From: Prevotella sp.
GTDB lineage: Bacteria > Bacteroidota > Bacteroidia > Bacteroidales > Bacteroidaceae
Reading direction: 5' to 3'
Length of the DNA stretch: 64,000 bases
Assembly: GCA_017538195.1 (NCBI GenBank)
Contig: JAFYJH010000145.1
Span: forward strand, 1 to 64,000
Shown here in pieces: positions 44,901-51,806 of the stretch. Position 1 is the stretch's first letter; each line of letters starts with the position of its first letter. The translations under genes were made by a program, and so were the position numbers. The notes beneath the pieces were generated by a model. The model did not search any database and was not told where the DNA came from. It was given only the letters and a program-made list of their open reading frames with translations.

Positions 44901-45956
44901 AACCGACCCGCAAATCAGCGGCTGACCGAACTTGTTTCCGAAGTCCGACGCGCCGTTGGAAGCCTTGATGAGAATTTGTTCGGGCGTCTGGTAGAGCCAA
45001 TCGCGTTCCGACATGCGCGGTGCCGTCATATAGACCGCTGTTCCGGCAATCGGCCACGAGCCTACGCCACCGCCCATTCTATCGCGAATTTCGCCGCCCG
45101 TACCCGTCGAAGCACCGTTGAACGGCTCGACCGTTGTCGGGAAATTATGCGTCTCGGCCTTCAGCGAAATCACGCTCTCGATGTCCTTCACTTGAAACCA
45201 GTCGGCGGTCGATTGGTCAGCCGGCGCGAATTGCTCGACCACAGGTCCTTGCGCAAACGCCACATTATCTTTATAAGCCGACAGAATCTTGTTCGGATGC
45301 TCTGCCGTCGTCTTTTTAATCATCTGGAAGAGCGACGATTCCTTTTCCTCGCCGTCGATGATGAACGTGCCGCCGAAAATCTTGTGTCGGCAATGCTCTG
45401 AATTGATTTGCGCGAAGCCGAAAACCTCAGAATCGGTCAGTTTCCTGCCGTTTTTCTGCTCGATTTCGTGCAAATAGGCGATTTCCTCCGCCGACAGCGC
45501 GAGTCCTTCCTGTTCGTTGTACGTCTCCAAGTCGTCGATGTAGCGAATCGGTTCCGGCTCGATGTCAATCGTGAAAATCCCTTGGTCAAGACCGTCGTAT
45601 TCGCGTTGCAGCATCGGGTCGAAAGACGAAGCCCCCTCCAACCTCCCCGAGGGGAGGCTTTCACTATCGGACTTGCAAACTTCCCCCTCGGGGGATAAGA
45701 GGGGGGCTGGTATAAACTCCTCAATTCGCGAAATGCCGCCGAGATTCATATTCTGCGTAATCTCAACGGCATTCGTACTCCACGGAGTAATCATTTCACG
45801 GCGCGGCCCGACAAAACGCCCTTCCAGACGCTCCTCGGTCAACATTTCTGCGCCGCCGAACAACCAGCACAGCGCGTCTTTTTCTGTTTGCACAAGCTGG
45901 TGGTCCGTCGCCACAGCAATCACTCGCTCCTCGCGAGTCCTAAAAAACAATATCAT
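41994..45956 (-). CDS. purL: Phosphoribosylformylglycinamidine synthase (large, single-chain)
   Basis: Fourth step of purine synthesis: converts FGAR and glutamine to FGAM in the cytoplasm. 1320 residues, longer than related enzymes of roughly 1230. ATP-binding synthase halves (GASTGTGGEIRDRMGGG; later VPTGKDSLSMTQ) and a C-terminal class I glutaminase with nucleophile Cys in LGICNGCQLMVELG are present. The extra length comes from six translated inserts: three GC hairpin pairs (APLLSPEGE..., APLSSPEGDTN..., APLSSPEGDTK...) and three tandem-repeat loops (NTQHPTINTQQSTPNT, FSLFTLHSSL, SSNRQIVKSSN). The start overlaps the DUF349 stop by 4 bp (ATGA), so translation is coupled. Confidence 0.95.
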   Translation of the reverse strand: MILFFRTREERVIAVATDHQLVQTEKDALCWLFGGAEMLTEERLEGRFVGPRREMITPWSTNAVEITQNMNLGGISRIEEFIPAPLLSPEGEVCKSDSESLPSGRLEGASSFDPMLQREYDGLDQGIFTIDIEPEPIRYIDDLETYNEQEGLALSAEEIAYLHEIEQKNGRKLTDSEVFGFAQINSEHCRHKIFGGTFIIDGEEKESSLFQMIKKTTAEHPNKILSAYKDNVAFAQGPVVEQFAPADQSTADWFQVKDIESVISLKAETHNFPTTVEPFNGASTGTGGEIRDRMGGGVGSWPIAGTAVYMTAPRMSERDWLYQTPEQILIKASNGASDFGNKFGQPLICGSVLTFEYKAPLSSPEGDTNVQENGNEAPSGAVGGAVYSYDKVIMLAGGVGYGKKRDCLKKEPQKGNKIVVVGGDNYRIGLGGGSVSSVDTGRYSNGIELNAVQRANPEMQKRAYNLVRALVEEEQNPVVSIHDHGSAGHLNCLSELVEDCGGEIDMSKLPIGDQTLSAKEIIANESQERMGLLIDEQHIDHVRQIAERERAPLYVVGETTGDAHFSFKQGDGTKPFDLDVAQMFGHSPKTIMKDKTVERRYENVEYKAPLSSPEGDTKVGAVEGALEKVLRLEAVACKDWLTNKVDRSVTGKIARQQCQGELQLPLSDCGVVALDYRGRKGIATAIGHAPQAGLASPEAGSVLSVAESLTNLVWAPLADGLQSVSLSANWMWPCRSQEGEDARLYKAVEALSDFCCAIGVNVPTGKDSLSMTQQYPNGEKIIAPGTVIVSSGGEVSDVRKVVSPVVVNDKRSSLYHIDFSFCEQRLGGSAFAQSLGKVGSDVPTVENPDYFVDCFNAVQELIRRGWVMAGHDISAGGLITTLLEMTFANTKGGLHVNLHDICADGDIIKTLFAENPGVVIQVSDEHKYDLREFLEDVGVGFAKIGYPVENSREIEVVLPSDNTQHPTINTQQSTPNTLHLDIDHLRDIWYETSHELDTKQSFNGMADERFKNYKHQPVEMRFPRGFTGSLRQYGLNPDRRKNFSLFTLHSSLPKAAIIREKGTNGEREMAYCLYLAGFEVKDVMMTDLISGRETLDEVQMIVFCGGFSNSDVLGSAKGWAGAFLYNPKAKEALDRFYAREDTLSLGICNGCQLMVELGLLDNLTISQLDKSDEKSSNRQIVKSSNTKMLHNISQKFESAFLTLQIPENESVMLRSLSGSKLGIWVAHGEGRFSLPEGESHYNIVAKYNHHDYPANPNGSDYDVAGICSADGRHLAMMPHLERAIFPWQNAWYPQNRRMDEVTPWIEAFVNARKWVEKKLK
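42401..42438. repeat. Tandem octamer GATTTGAC inside purL
   Basis: TATTTGAC and three GATTTGAC, then GATTTT, in frame as SSNRQIVKSSN. A looser CAATTG/CAAATTG stretch follows to 42480. It lies in the glutaminase domain between the catalytic Cys region and the end. Confidence 0.85.
42800..42830. repeat. Tandem heptamer GTGAAGA inside purL
   Basis: Three GTGAAGA plus GTGAAAA, in frame as FSLFTLHSSL between the synthase and glutaminase domains. The word, reversed, makes the array at the purL stop codon. Confidence 0.88.
43026..43074. repeat. Tandem heptamer GGTGTTG inside purL
   Basis: Seven uninterrupted heptamers (five GGTGTTG and two ATTGTTG), 49 nt, in frame as a Thr/Gln/Asn/Pro-rich loop. 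Same word as at 39391 and 53104. Confidence 0.92.
44080..44138. repeat. REP-like hairpin pair P7 inside purL
   Basis: AAAGCCCCC...GCCCC at the left and CCCCCTCGGGGG (44111-44122) with ACGACAGGGGGGCTTT at the right: two inverted REP-like units, the left one shortened. It encodes APLSSPEGDTK on the minus strand. Confidence 0.85.
44802..44885. repeat. REP-like hairpin pair P8 inside purL
   Basis: Left unit AGCCCCCCCTACTGCCCCC with GAGGGGGCTT; right unit CCCCCTCGGGGG and ACGACAGGGGGGCTTT. They are inverted and flank about 25 bp. It encodes APLSSPEGDTN and APSGAVGGA on the minus strand. Confidence 0.88.
45631..45709. repeat. REP-like hairpin pair P9 inside purL
   Basis: Left unit GCCCCCTCCAACC, CTCCCCGAGGGGAG; right unit CCCCCTCGGGGG, ATAAGAGGGGGGC. 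It encodes APLLSPEGE and LPSGRLEGAS. The second peptide is nearly the same as one in DsbD. Confidence 0.88.
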
Positions 45957-47887
45957 ACTTCCTCAGCAGCTTTGCGGTTTTCTTCGTCGATGGCCTTGAT
46001 TTTGTCGTAAGTGAGTTGCAAATCGTCCTTGAGTTTCTGGACCTTGCGGTTCATTTCGTCGATGAGCGAACTGCCTTTCTTCGAGGCGGCATTCAAGAAG
46101 CCGAGGTTGTTCTCGTAGGTTTGGATTTCCTGTTTCATCTGCTCGTAGCGGCGCATCAGTCGAGTGCGCTCGTTGTCGAGAGCTTCCTCACCGCGCTTGG
46201 CCATATTCTTCAGACTGCTCTTGAAGTTGTCCAAACGGCGATGGGCAGCGGAAATGTTCAGGTCTTTATAGAGTTTGTCGAGCACCTCGCGATACTCCTT
46301 GTAAAGTTTGTCCTTTTCTTTATAAGGTACGTGACCGATTTGGTTGTACTGCTCCACGAGTTCCTGCACTTTCTCCTGCAATCCCTCGGCGGCTTCCTGC
46401 TCGGAAAGTTCCTTCAACTGGGCGATGACGGCTCGCTTGGCCTCCAGATTGGCGCGTTCTTCCGTGCGTGTGCCGGCTGTGGCGGCGTTGCGGGCCTCGA
46501 AGAACTTGTTGCAGGCGGCGAGGAAGTCGTTCCAGAGTTGGTCGCCGAGTTTCTTGGGCACTAATCCGATGGTTTTCCACTCTTTTTGCAGGGCGATGAA
46601 CTTGTCGCTCGTCGCTTTCCAGTCGGTCGAGTCTTGCAGTTCCTTCGCCTTTTCGACGAGGGCGCGTTTCTTCTCGGCATTCTGGGCGAACTGCTCTTTC
46701 ATCGTCTTGAAATAGGCGGCCTTGCGGGTGAAGAAATCGTCGCAGGCGGCGCGGAAACGCTCGAAAATCTTGACATTCATCTTCTGCGGCGCAAATCCGA
46801 TGGTTTTCCACTCGTTTTGCAATTCGATAATTTGCTTCGTGTGCTTCTCCCAGTCGCCGGCACCCTTGTTTTCCTCTTGTGCGATGGCCTCGACCTTCTC
46901 GCAAAGTTCGGTTTTCTTCTGAAGGTTCTCTTCCTCGCGGGCGCGAAGTCCCTCGAAATGCTGCTGATGACGCTTGTTGATGACGGTCGATGCGGCCTTG
47001 AAACGCTGCCACATTTCCTCGCGCAAATCCTTCGCCACAGGACCGATTTCGCGGTATTGCTGATGCAGTTCCTGCAACTGGTGGAACGCGCTGATGACAT
47101 CGCTCTCCTCGGCCAGTTTTTCGGCGGCCTCGCAGAGTTTCGTCTTCAGTTCGAGATTCTTCTTGAAATCGTACTCACGCGCCTCGTTGTTGAGTTTCAG
47201 CAAGTCGTAGAACTGCTCGACATAGAGTTGATAATTGCGCCAGAGTTCGTTGGCTTTCTCGGCAGGCACGGCCTTGATTTCGCGCCATTCCTCTTGCAGC
47301 GCCTTGAATTCCTTGTACGACTTGTTGGCCTCGTCGGGCGAGGTCACCATCGACTTGATTTTCTCGATGATCTCAAGTTTCCGTTGCAAATTCTCCTGTT
47401 TTTCGGCCTCCTGAGCCTGAAACACCTTCGCGCGCTTCTCCTTGATGACGTTCATCTCGACCTTGAACATTTCTTCGAGGTCGTCGGGGCGCACTTGGTA
47501 TTTTTCGGGGTCGCCGCCGCCGTCGAGATATTCCTTCAGTTGCTGCTCGCGCTCGGCGATGTGCAACTTGTAGAAGACGGTTTTCAGCAAATCGACCTCG
47601 TCTTTTGCGGGAGCCTCGTCGCTGTGGGCGATTTCCTTGATGCGGTCGAGCACTTCCTGCTTCGAGGTGTAGATTTTCTTTTCTACGGGTTCCTCGGCAG
47701 GCGTTTCCTCGACAACTTCGGGCGTTTCTTCAACGGCTTTTTCCTCCGTTTCAACCACTTCCTCGGCTGTCGCTTCCGCTACGGCTTCCTGCGTGTTCTG
47801 TACTTCGGCCACTGTCTCGGCAGCAGCCTGTTCTTCTGCAAACTGACCCTTTTCGAGGGCATTTTCTTGAGAGTTCATCATTTCCAT
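45953..47887 (-). CDS. DUF349 repeat protein
   Basis: 644 residues, Glu/Ala-rich for the first ~70 (TAEEVVETEEKAVEETPEVV), then a long helical coiled region with several DUF349 units, each with a W-(R/K)-x-I pattern: LQEEWREIKAVP, LHQQYREIGPVA, LQNEWKTIGFAPQ, LQKEWKTIGLVPKK and YNQIGHVPYKEK. Cytoplasmic; function unknown. Start may be M1, M3 or M4 (47878). It precedes purL with a 4-bp ATGA overlap, an unexpected partner that suggests coupled expression. Confidence 0.88.
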   Translation of the reverse strand: MEMMNSQENALEKGQFAEEQAAAETVAEVQNTQEAVAEATAEEVVETEEKAVEETPEVVEETPAEEPVEKKIYTSKQEVLDRIKEIAHSDEAPAKDEVDLLKTVFYKLHIAEREQQLKEYLDGGGDPEKYQVRPDDLEEMFKVEMNVIKEKRAKVFQAQEAEKQENLQRKLEIIEKIKSMVTSPDEANKSYKEFKALQEEWREIKAVPAEKANELWRNYQLYVEQFYDLLKLNNEAREYDFKKNLELKTKLCEAAEKLAEESDVISAFHQLQELHQQYREIGPVAKDLREEMWQRFKAASTVINKRHQQHFEGLRAREEENLQKKTELCEKVEAIAQEENKGAGDWEKHTKQIIELQNEWKTIGFAPQKMNVKIFERFRAACDDFFTRKAAYFKTMKEQFAQNAEKKRALVEKAKELQDSTDWKATSDKFIALQKEWKTIGLVPKKLGDQLWNDFLAACNKFFEARNAATAGTRTEERANLEAKRAVIAQLKELSEQEAAEGLQEKVQELVEQYNQIGHVPYKEKDKLYKEYREVLDKLYKDLNISAAHRRLDNFKSSLKNMAKRGEEALDNERTRLMRRYEQMKQEIQTYENNLGFLNAASKKGSSLIDEMNRKVQKLKDDLQLTYDKIKAIDEENRKAAEEV

Positions 47888-47973
47888 CTTTAAAATTCGA
47901 TGATTCGGGTTATTAACAAGATTTCGGGCGACGAAAACGCTGTGTTTTCGCTGTTGCCCAACATTTCAGCTTG

Positions 47974-48005
47974 CAAATTTAGAGAAAAAAAGTCGAATCG
48001 CCAAA
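47974..48005 (-). promoter_or_regulatory. Promoter of the DUF349-purL operon
   Basis: TTTG (48005-48002), exactly 20 nt, TAAATTTG (47981-47974). Leader of about 80 nt. A conserved purine-responsive RNA is not visible in it. Confidence 0.8.
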
Positions 48006-48024
48006 AGATATTCTTTTTTTTTCG

Positions 48025-48032
48025 TAACTTTG
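48025..48032 (+). promoter_or_regulatory. -7 box of the phosphopantetheinyl transferase promoter
   Basis: TAACTTTG, 33 bp before the start, after a T-run. It lies back to back with the DUF349 promoter. Confidence 0.55.
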
Positions 48033-48065
48033 CCGAAAATTCATCATTTTGCGACAAAAACAACT

Positions 48066-48674
48066 ATGATTTATATCAACGACCGACTTTTCGACTTCAA
48101 CCTCGACGCGGCTTTGCAACAATTGTCAGAACAGCGACGGGAGCAGGCGATGCGCTATCGCTACGAACTCGGACGGCGAACCTGCGCAGCCGCCTATTTA
48201 CTGCTGTGCGAGGGCTTGCGGAAGGAATACGGCATCGACGAAAAGCCGATTTTCGAGTACGGAGAACACGGAAAACCGTCGATTGTCGGTCGGCCCGACA
48301 TCCATTTCAGCCTCAGCCACTGCCGCGAGGCCGCGATTTGCGTCGTGAGCGACCGTCCCGTCGGTGTTGATGTCGAGTCCGTCCATCGCTACAACGAAAG
48401 GCTTGCTCGCTACACGATGAACGACGAGGAAATGGCGGAAATCCTCGCCGCAGAAAGTCCCGACCTCGCTTTCACGCGCCTCTGGACACAGAAAGAAGCC
48501 CTGCTGAAATGCACGGGCGAGGGCATCGGCAACGATTTGAAAAATGTTTTGAAGAATTACAAAAAAAGCCCCTCTCCGTCGGGAGAGGGGAATGGGGTGA
48601 GGCTTTCCACCGTCGAAAGTCCTGATGGTCGCTATATTTACAGCGTTTGCCACGATGCCAAAAACATCAACTAA
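48066..48674 (+). CDS. 4'-phosphopantetheinyl transferase, Sfp type
   Basis: It moves the phosphopantetheine arm of CoA onto carrier proteins. 202 residues from MIYINDRLFDF. Motifs: FSLSHC (~77), VGVDVES (~99) with the Mg-binding D and E, and WTQKEALLK (~140). Near the C-terminus (~168-181) SPSPSGEGNGVRLS is encoded by a REP-like hairpin; normal sequence resumes after it (GRYIYSVCHD). The 3' end overlaps the convergent BspA-like gene by 8 bp. The Sfp-type shape suggests broad carrier specificity. Confidence 0.9.
   Translation: MIYINDRLFDFNLDAALQQLSEQRREQAMRYRYELGRRTCAAAYLLLCEGLRKEYGIDEKPIFEYGEHGKPSIVGRPDIHFSLSHCREAAICVVSDRPVGVDVESVHRYNERLARYTMNDEEMAEILAAESPDLAFTRLWTQKEALLKCTGEGIGNDLKNVLKNYKKSPSPSGEGNGVRLSTVESPDGRYIYSVCHDAKNIN
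48567..48605. repeat. REP-like hairpin P10, translated inside the PPTase gene
   Basis: AGCCCCTCTCC (stem arm 48569-48577), GTCG, GGAGAGGGG (48582-48590), then AATGGGGTGAGGCTTT. Reverse orientation of the P3 layout. Confidence 0.88.
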
Positions 48675-49323
48675 TAAAATGCCATTGTCGTAATTGTTCT
48701 TCTTCTTTTTGGAAAAAATCGCCGCCACATATCAGATATTTCCCAGAGAAAGGTCTGTCGAATAGTTTGTCGAATTTCGGCAAGTTGTCGCAATCGTCAA
48801 GAGCTGTAACATGGACAGTCACAGGCACTTCCTCATTAAAAACCACATCTTTCAGTCCGCTACGGGCGAAAGCATATTGATAAACAATCACCACCATCGG
48901 GCTGAACGTGACTTTCGTGAGGTCTTTACATTCATAAAAGCCGAAAGGAGCCACGCCTCTCACATACCAATTTCCAACTGTCGAAGGAATGACTAATTCT
49001 CCAGAAGCAAAGTCAAGGTCGCGAGTAAGCACACCAATCATTCCGTTGGCAATAAAAACAGGCATTCTTGAAAGTTTGTAAGCGTTTGTTTTGATGAGAA
49101 TTTCACAAAGCACGTATTCGTCGGGAAGATATTCCTCGATGACGGTGCTCCATTGTGCCACATCCTTCCAGACATATTTGTCGAAATGGACGGAGCGGAC
49201 GATGCGAAGCCGCTTCTCCCCATCCACGTTGTATAGATACTTTTCTCCCGTTCTCAGCGCAGGCCGCTCTTGACAGTATCCGTGCTCTTCTATTTCTTCT
49301 GTGTAGGTTATGGTGTGTGGCAT
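48667..49323 (-). CDS. BspA-like leucine-rich repeat protein, short
   Basis: 218 residues, no signal peptide. The middle (~110-175) has LRR_5/BspA-type repeats: ELVIPSTVGNWYVRGVAPFGFYECKDL (two units) and VTFSPMVVIVYQYAFARSGLKDVVF. The N-terminal part (TYTEEIEEHGYC) is unknown. It follows ATPase copy 4 by 14 bp on the same strand, suggesting an operon. Without a signal it may act in the cytoplasm. Start taken at MPHTITYTEE. Confidence 0.65.
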   Translation of the reverse strand: MPHTITYTEEIEEHGYCQERPALRTGEKYLYNVDGEKRLRIVRSVHFDKYVWKDVAQWSTVIEEYLPDEYVLCEILIKTNAYKLSRMPVFIANGMIGVLTRDLDFASGELVIPSTVGNWYVRGVAPFGFYECKDLTKVTFSPMVVIVYQYAFARSGLKDVVFNEEVPVTVHVTALDDCDNLPKFDKLFDRPFSGKYLICGGDFFQKEEEQLRQWHFIS

Positions 49324-49337
49324 ATTATAATAACAAT

Positions 49338-50465
49338 TCAAAAATTTTTCAGCCATAAAATAAACAGCAAATCCGTCGGACGCTTTGCCCCGTGTCTTTC
49401 GCTGAGGATTCCTTTTTCTAATAGTCCTTTGACGGCTGTCTGAACATTGCTGGCCGTTTTCAGATTGTATTTCGCGATAAAATCGTGACTGGTAAGGGTC
49501 GGTTCATTCGGATACTCTTCTGCTATGGCCAACAAAACGGACTTTTGCTTCTCTGTGAGCGAGGCGTAGCGGTCTTCGAAAGTGAATCGCTTGGAGTCCA
49601 CCATGTGATTCAGTATATGCCCATAGGAATCCTCGCCCACATGTCCACCATGCTCGGCCAGAGTAAAAGCTTCGTTCATTGATAGTTGCAAGTACCAAGT
49701 GATGCCTTGAAAACAGTCGTAAAGACGCGAAACAAGCTTTTCGGAAACGGTTTTTCCGTAAAGTGAGAACATACGCTGGCAGAATCGAATGTATTCGTCC
49801 TCGTCGATGGGCAACAATTGCATGAACACCACACTATTATAAAAAGGACGTGTAGGGTCGCCGAAAATTTGTTCCATCAGATGACGCTCACTGCCTGCGA
49901 AAATAAACTGTGTGTTTTTCAAGTGTTGTATTTTTGTTCGCAATAGTGCTTCGATGTCGTCCTCCTCGAAACTGGCTATTTTCTGGAACTCGTCGATGGC
50001 TACTACGCACACTTTGTCAGATGTTTCAAGGTAATGCAATATTTCATCGAGTGTCACTTCTGGCTGTTGGATCTCGCTCATTCCCAATCCAAATTCCGGC
50101 AATTCAGTAACTGTATTATAGGATATAGTCATTTTTATGGAACGGACAGTGTGCAACAAACGTTCCATTAACGGCTGTTTTCTTGCGATTTTCCGGAAAA
50201 CCTCGTTGGCCAACAAGTAAACCATTTCCCTAAGATTCTTGCATGTGTAGATGTCTATAAGGAAGGTTTCATATTCGTCCGGCAGGCAGTTGGCAAAGAC
50301 ATGCTCCACCAAGCCTGTCTTGCCGAGACGACGTTCCGACATCATTGTCACATGCCGCCCGTTTACGATGTGATGGACAAGCAGCTCTGATTCCTTCTTT
50401 CGGTCACAGAAATATTCTTTGCTTACATACTTTCCTATTACAAAGGGGTTATTTAATTGTTTCAT
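49338..50465 (-). CDS. AAA ATPase, archaeal-type (ATPase_2 family), copy 4
   Basis: 375 residues from MKQLNNPFVIGKYV. Walker A SERRLGKTGLV (~46-56), Walker B VCVVAIDEFQKIA (~145), sensor FIFAGSERH (~177). The C-terminal ~290-375 is a winged-helix unit (LTEKQKSVLLAIAEEYPNEP, then SNVQTAVKGLLEKGIL), as in COG1672 ATPases. It lacks the DUF4143 domain of the other three ATPases. Role unknown. Two 15-bp direct repeats overlap its -7 box. It is followed by a BspA-like gene. Confidence 0.88.
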   Translation of the reverse strand: MKQLNNPFVIGKYVSKEYFCDRKKESELLVHHIVNGRHVTMMSERRLGKTGLVEHVFANCLPDEYETFLIDIYTCKNLREMVYLLANEVFRKIARKQPLMERLLHTVRSIKMTISYNTVTELPEFGLGMSEIQQPEVTLDEILHYLETSDKVCVVAIDEFQKIASFEEDDIEALLRTKIQHLKNTQFIFAGSERHLMEQIFGDPTRPFYNSVVFMQLLPIDEDEYIRFCQRMFSLYGKTVSEKLVSRLYDCFQGITWYLQLSMNEAFTLAEHGGHVGEDSYGHILNHMVDSKRFTFEDRYASLTEKQKSVLLAIAEEYPNEPTLTSHDFIAKYNLKTASNVQTAVKGLLEKGILSERHGAKRPTDLLFILWLKNF

Positions 50466-50486
50466 TTTCAGTAAGTTATATGTATT

Positions 50487-50516
50487 ATGTAAAATTGCAT
50501 AATGCAAAATTACATA
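50487..50516. repeat. Two 15-bp direct repeats over the ATPase copy 4 promoter
   Basis: ATGTAAAATTGCATA (50487-50501) and ATGCAAAATTACATA (50502-50516), 13 of 15 alike. The second contains the -7 box, the first the expected transcription start. Confidence 0.75.
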
Positions 50517-50536
50517 ATTCTTTTAGATTGCGCAAA
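50505..50536 (-). promoter_or_regulatory. Promoter of ATPase copy 4
   Basis: TTTG (50536-50533), exactly 20 nt, TAATTTTG (50512-50505). Confidence 0.8.
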
Positions 50537-50608
50537 TTTTTTTGGGAAAATTACCTCAAAATGTTGAATTTTTATTGAAATTCATCCCTAAAAGAGTTGT
50601 TTTCGACC

Positions 50609-51535
50609 TCAAATCAACCGCTTATAGCGCAGCAACGCCCACGACGCTCCCGAAACGACGAAGGAAATGACGAGCGCAATGGCGAAGCCGAAGCGCGAGG
50701 TTTCCATTCCGTTCACGAGGTTCATTCCGAACAGCGAGGCGATGAGCGTGGGGAACATCATCACGATTGAGACCGACGTGAGCGTGCGCATCACGGTGTT
50801 CATAGTGTTGTTGATGATCGAGGAATACGTGTCCATCGTCGATTCGAGGATGTTCGAGTAGATGGCGGTGGTCTCGCGGGCCTGCGTCATCTCGATGTTC
50901 ACGTCTTCGATGAGGTCGTCGTCGAGTTCATCGACCTGCAACTTGAATTTCAGTTTTTGCAGCAGGTTCTCGTTGCCTCGAATCGAGGTTTGGAAATAGG
51001 TCAGCGAGTCTTGCAGGCGCGAGAGTCCGATGAGGCTTTCGTTGTTCACCGAGTGGTCGAGGTTGTGCTTGGCCTTGTCGATGAGCGTGTTGATTTGCTT
51101 GAGTCGCTTCAGATACCACACCGCCGAGCTCAAGAACAGTCGGAAGGTCAGATCGACGTGGTCGATGAAGCCTGCGCCGCGTTTCTGGTGGAAACTGACG
51201 AAGTCGAGCATCATATTCGTCTCGTAGAAGCAGACGGTGATGGTCACGTCGCGCTTGTGGATGATGCCGAGCGGCACGGTCGTGTAGGGCGTGCGCGAGC
51301 GGATTTCCTTGACGTAGGGAATGCGCAGGATGATGAGCATCCAGCCGTCGTCGTACTCGTAGCGGGCACGCTCGTCGGTGTCGCTGATGTCGTTGATGAA
51401 ATAGTCGGGAATCTCGAAGCGTTCTTCGAGTTCGCGCTGGTCGTCTTCTGTCGGACACGTCACCTGTATCCAACAGTTCGGCTCCCACTCTTGCAGGTGG
51501 GACAGTTTGCCGGTTGTGTTCCAGTAAGTCTTCAT
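50609..51535 (-). CDS. corA: CorA-family divalent cation transporter
   Basis: 308 residues from MKTYWNTTGKLSH. A large cytoplasmic N-terminal domain, a long helix (~150-235) and two C-terminal membrane helices (SIVMMFPTLIASLFGMN and FGFAIALVISFVVSGASWALL). The GMN signature after the first helix (LFGMNLVNG) is the CorA selectivity loop, so Mg2+ (or Co2+/Ni2+) uptake is expected. Its RBS region can pair with a hairpin arm in the leader, see the regulatory entry. The frame is open 19 codons farther upstream through a tandem repeat, but the leader structure supports this start. Confidence 0.9.
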   Translation of the reverse strand: MKTYWNTTGKLSHLQEWEPNCWIQVTCPTEDDQRELEERFEIPDYFINDISDTDERARYEYDDGWMLIILRIPYVKEIRSRTPYTTVPLGIIHKRDVTITVCFYETNMMLDFVSFHQKRGAGFIDHVDLTFRLFLSSAVWYLKRLKQINTLIDKAKHNLDHSVNNESLIGLSRLQDSLTYFQTSIRGNENLLQKLKFKLQVDELDDDLIEDVNIEMTQARETTAIYSNILESTMDTYSSIINNTMNTVMRTLTSVSIVMMFPTLIASLFGMNLVNGMETSRFGFAIALVISFVVSGASWALLRYKRLI

Positions 51536-51538
51536 TGT

Positions 51539-51634
51539 GCTAATCCTCTTTTTTAAAATTGACAATGGATAATTGACAATCGAAATTGGCAAATGCCCAG
51601 AGGATTAGCCGTTTCGGTGGCTTTATCCTCGGGC
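51539..51634 (-). promoter_or_regulatory. Switch-like leader RNA of corA
   Basis: On the minus strand the leader has hairpin A: GCCCGAGGATAAAGCC (51634-51619), loop ACCGAAAC, GGCTAATCCTCTGGGC (51610-51595), with only a bulge and a small internal loop. Its 3' arm contains GCTAATCCTCT (51609-51599), the exact complement of AGAGGATTAGC (51549-51539), which lies four bases before the corA ATG and includes the ribosome binding site. The same 11 bases thus can pair with the hairpin arm or hide the RBS: two exclusive folds. This is the layout of a translational riboswitch. A Mg2+ signal is inference from the gene. Confidence 0.7.
51557..51590. repeat. Tandem repeat AATTGACAATGGAT in the corA leader
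   Basis: Two 14-nt units, AATTGACAATGGAT and AATTGACAATCGAA, then ATTGGC: double heptamers related to the AATTGTC array at 8853. It forms the spacer between the two complementary segments of the corA leader. Confidence 0.75.
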
Positions 51635-51708
51635 CTCAGGTTTGTAACTGTCCGCCGGATAATCGTCCATATTTTTGAAAATTTAGTGAATAATAATTTT
51701 TTGCGCTG

Positions 51709-51716
51709 CAAAGGTA
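51709..51716 (-). promoter_or_regulatory. -7 box of corA promoter
   Basis: TACCTTTG on the minus strand, about 180 bp before the corA start; this gives a long leader of some 165-170 nt that holds the switch-like structure. The sequence between 51635 and 51708 includes CGATTATCCGGCGGAC, which may be part of the structured RNA. Confidence 0.6.
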
Positions 51717-51779
51717 GTGTAAAATTTTGATAAAATGAACGAAAATGCAAATTATTTTCGCGATTTGAAAAAAAAACCT

Positions 51780-51787
51780 TATCTTTG
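51780..51787 (+). promoter_or_regulatory. -7 box of GH20 gene promoter
   Basis: TATCTTTG, 19 bp before the GH20 start; TTTC at 51756-51759 is a weak -33 at 20 nt spacing. Divergent from the corA promoter. Confidence 0.55.
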
Positions 51788-51806
51788 CAGGGCAAATTCA
51801 GAAAAA

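Noticed and set aside
47888..48065. Purine riboswitch before the DUF349-purL operon
   Set aside because: No three-way junction or conserved purine-aptamer bases visible in the 80-nt leader.
48667..50465. Toxin-antitoxin reading of the ATPase copy 4 / BspA-like pair
   Set aside because: Neither protein resembles a known toxin or antitoxin; only their operon layout suggests a link.
51635..51708. Assigning the corA leader to a known class (M-box, yybP-ykoY, cobalamin, TPP)
   Set aside because: The conserved core bases of those classes are not present in a convincing arrangement.
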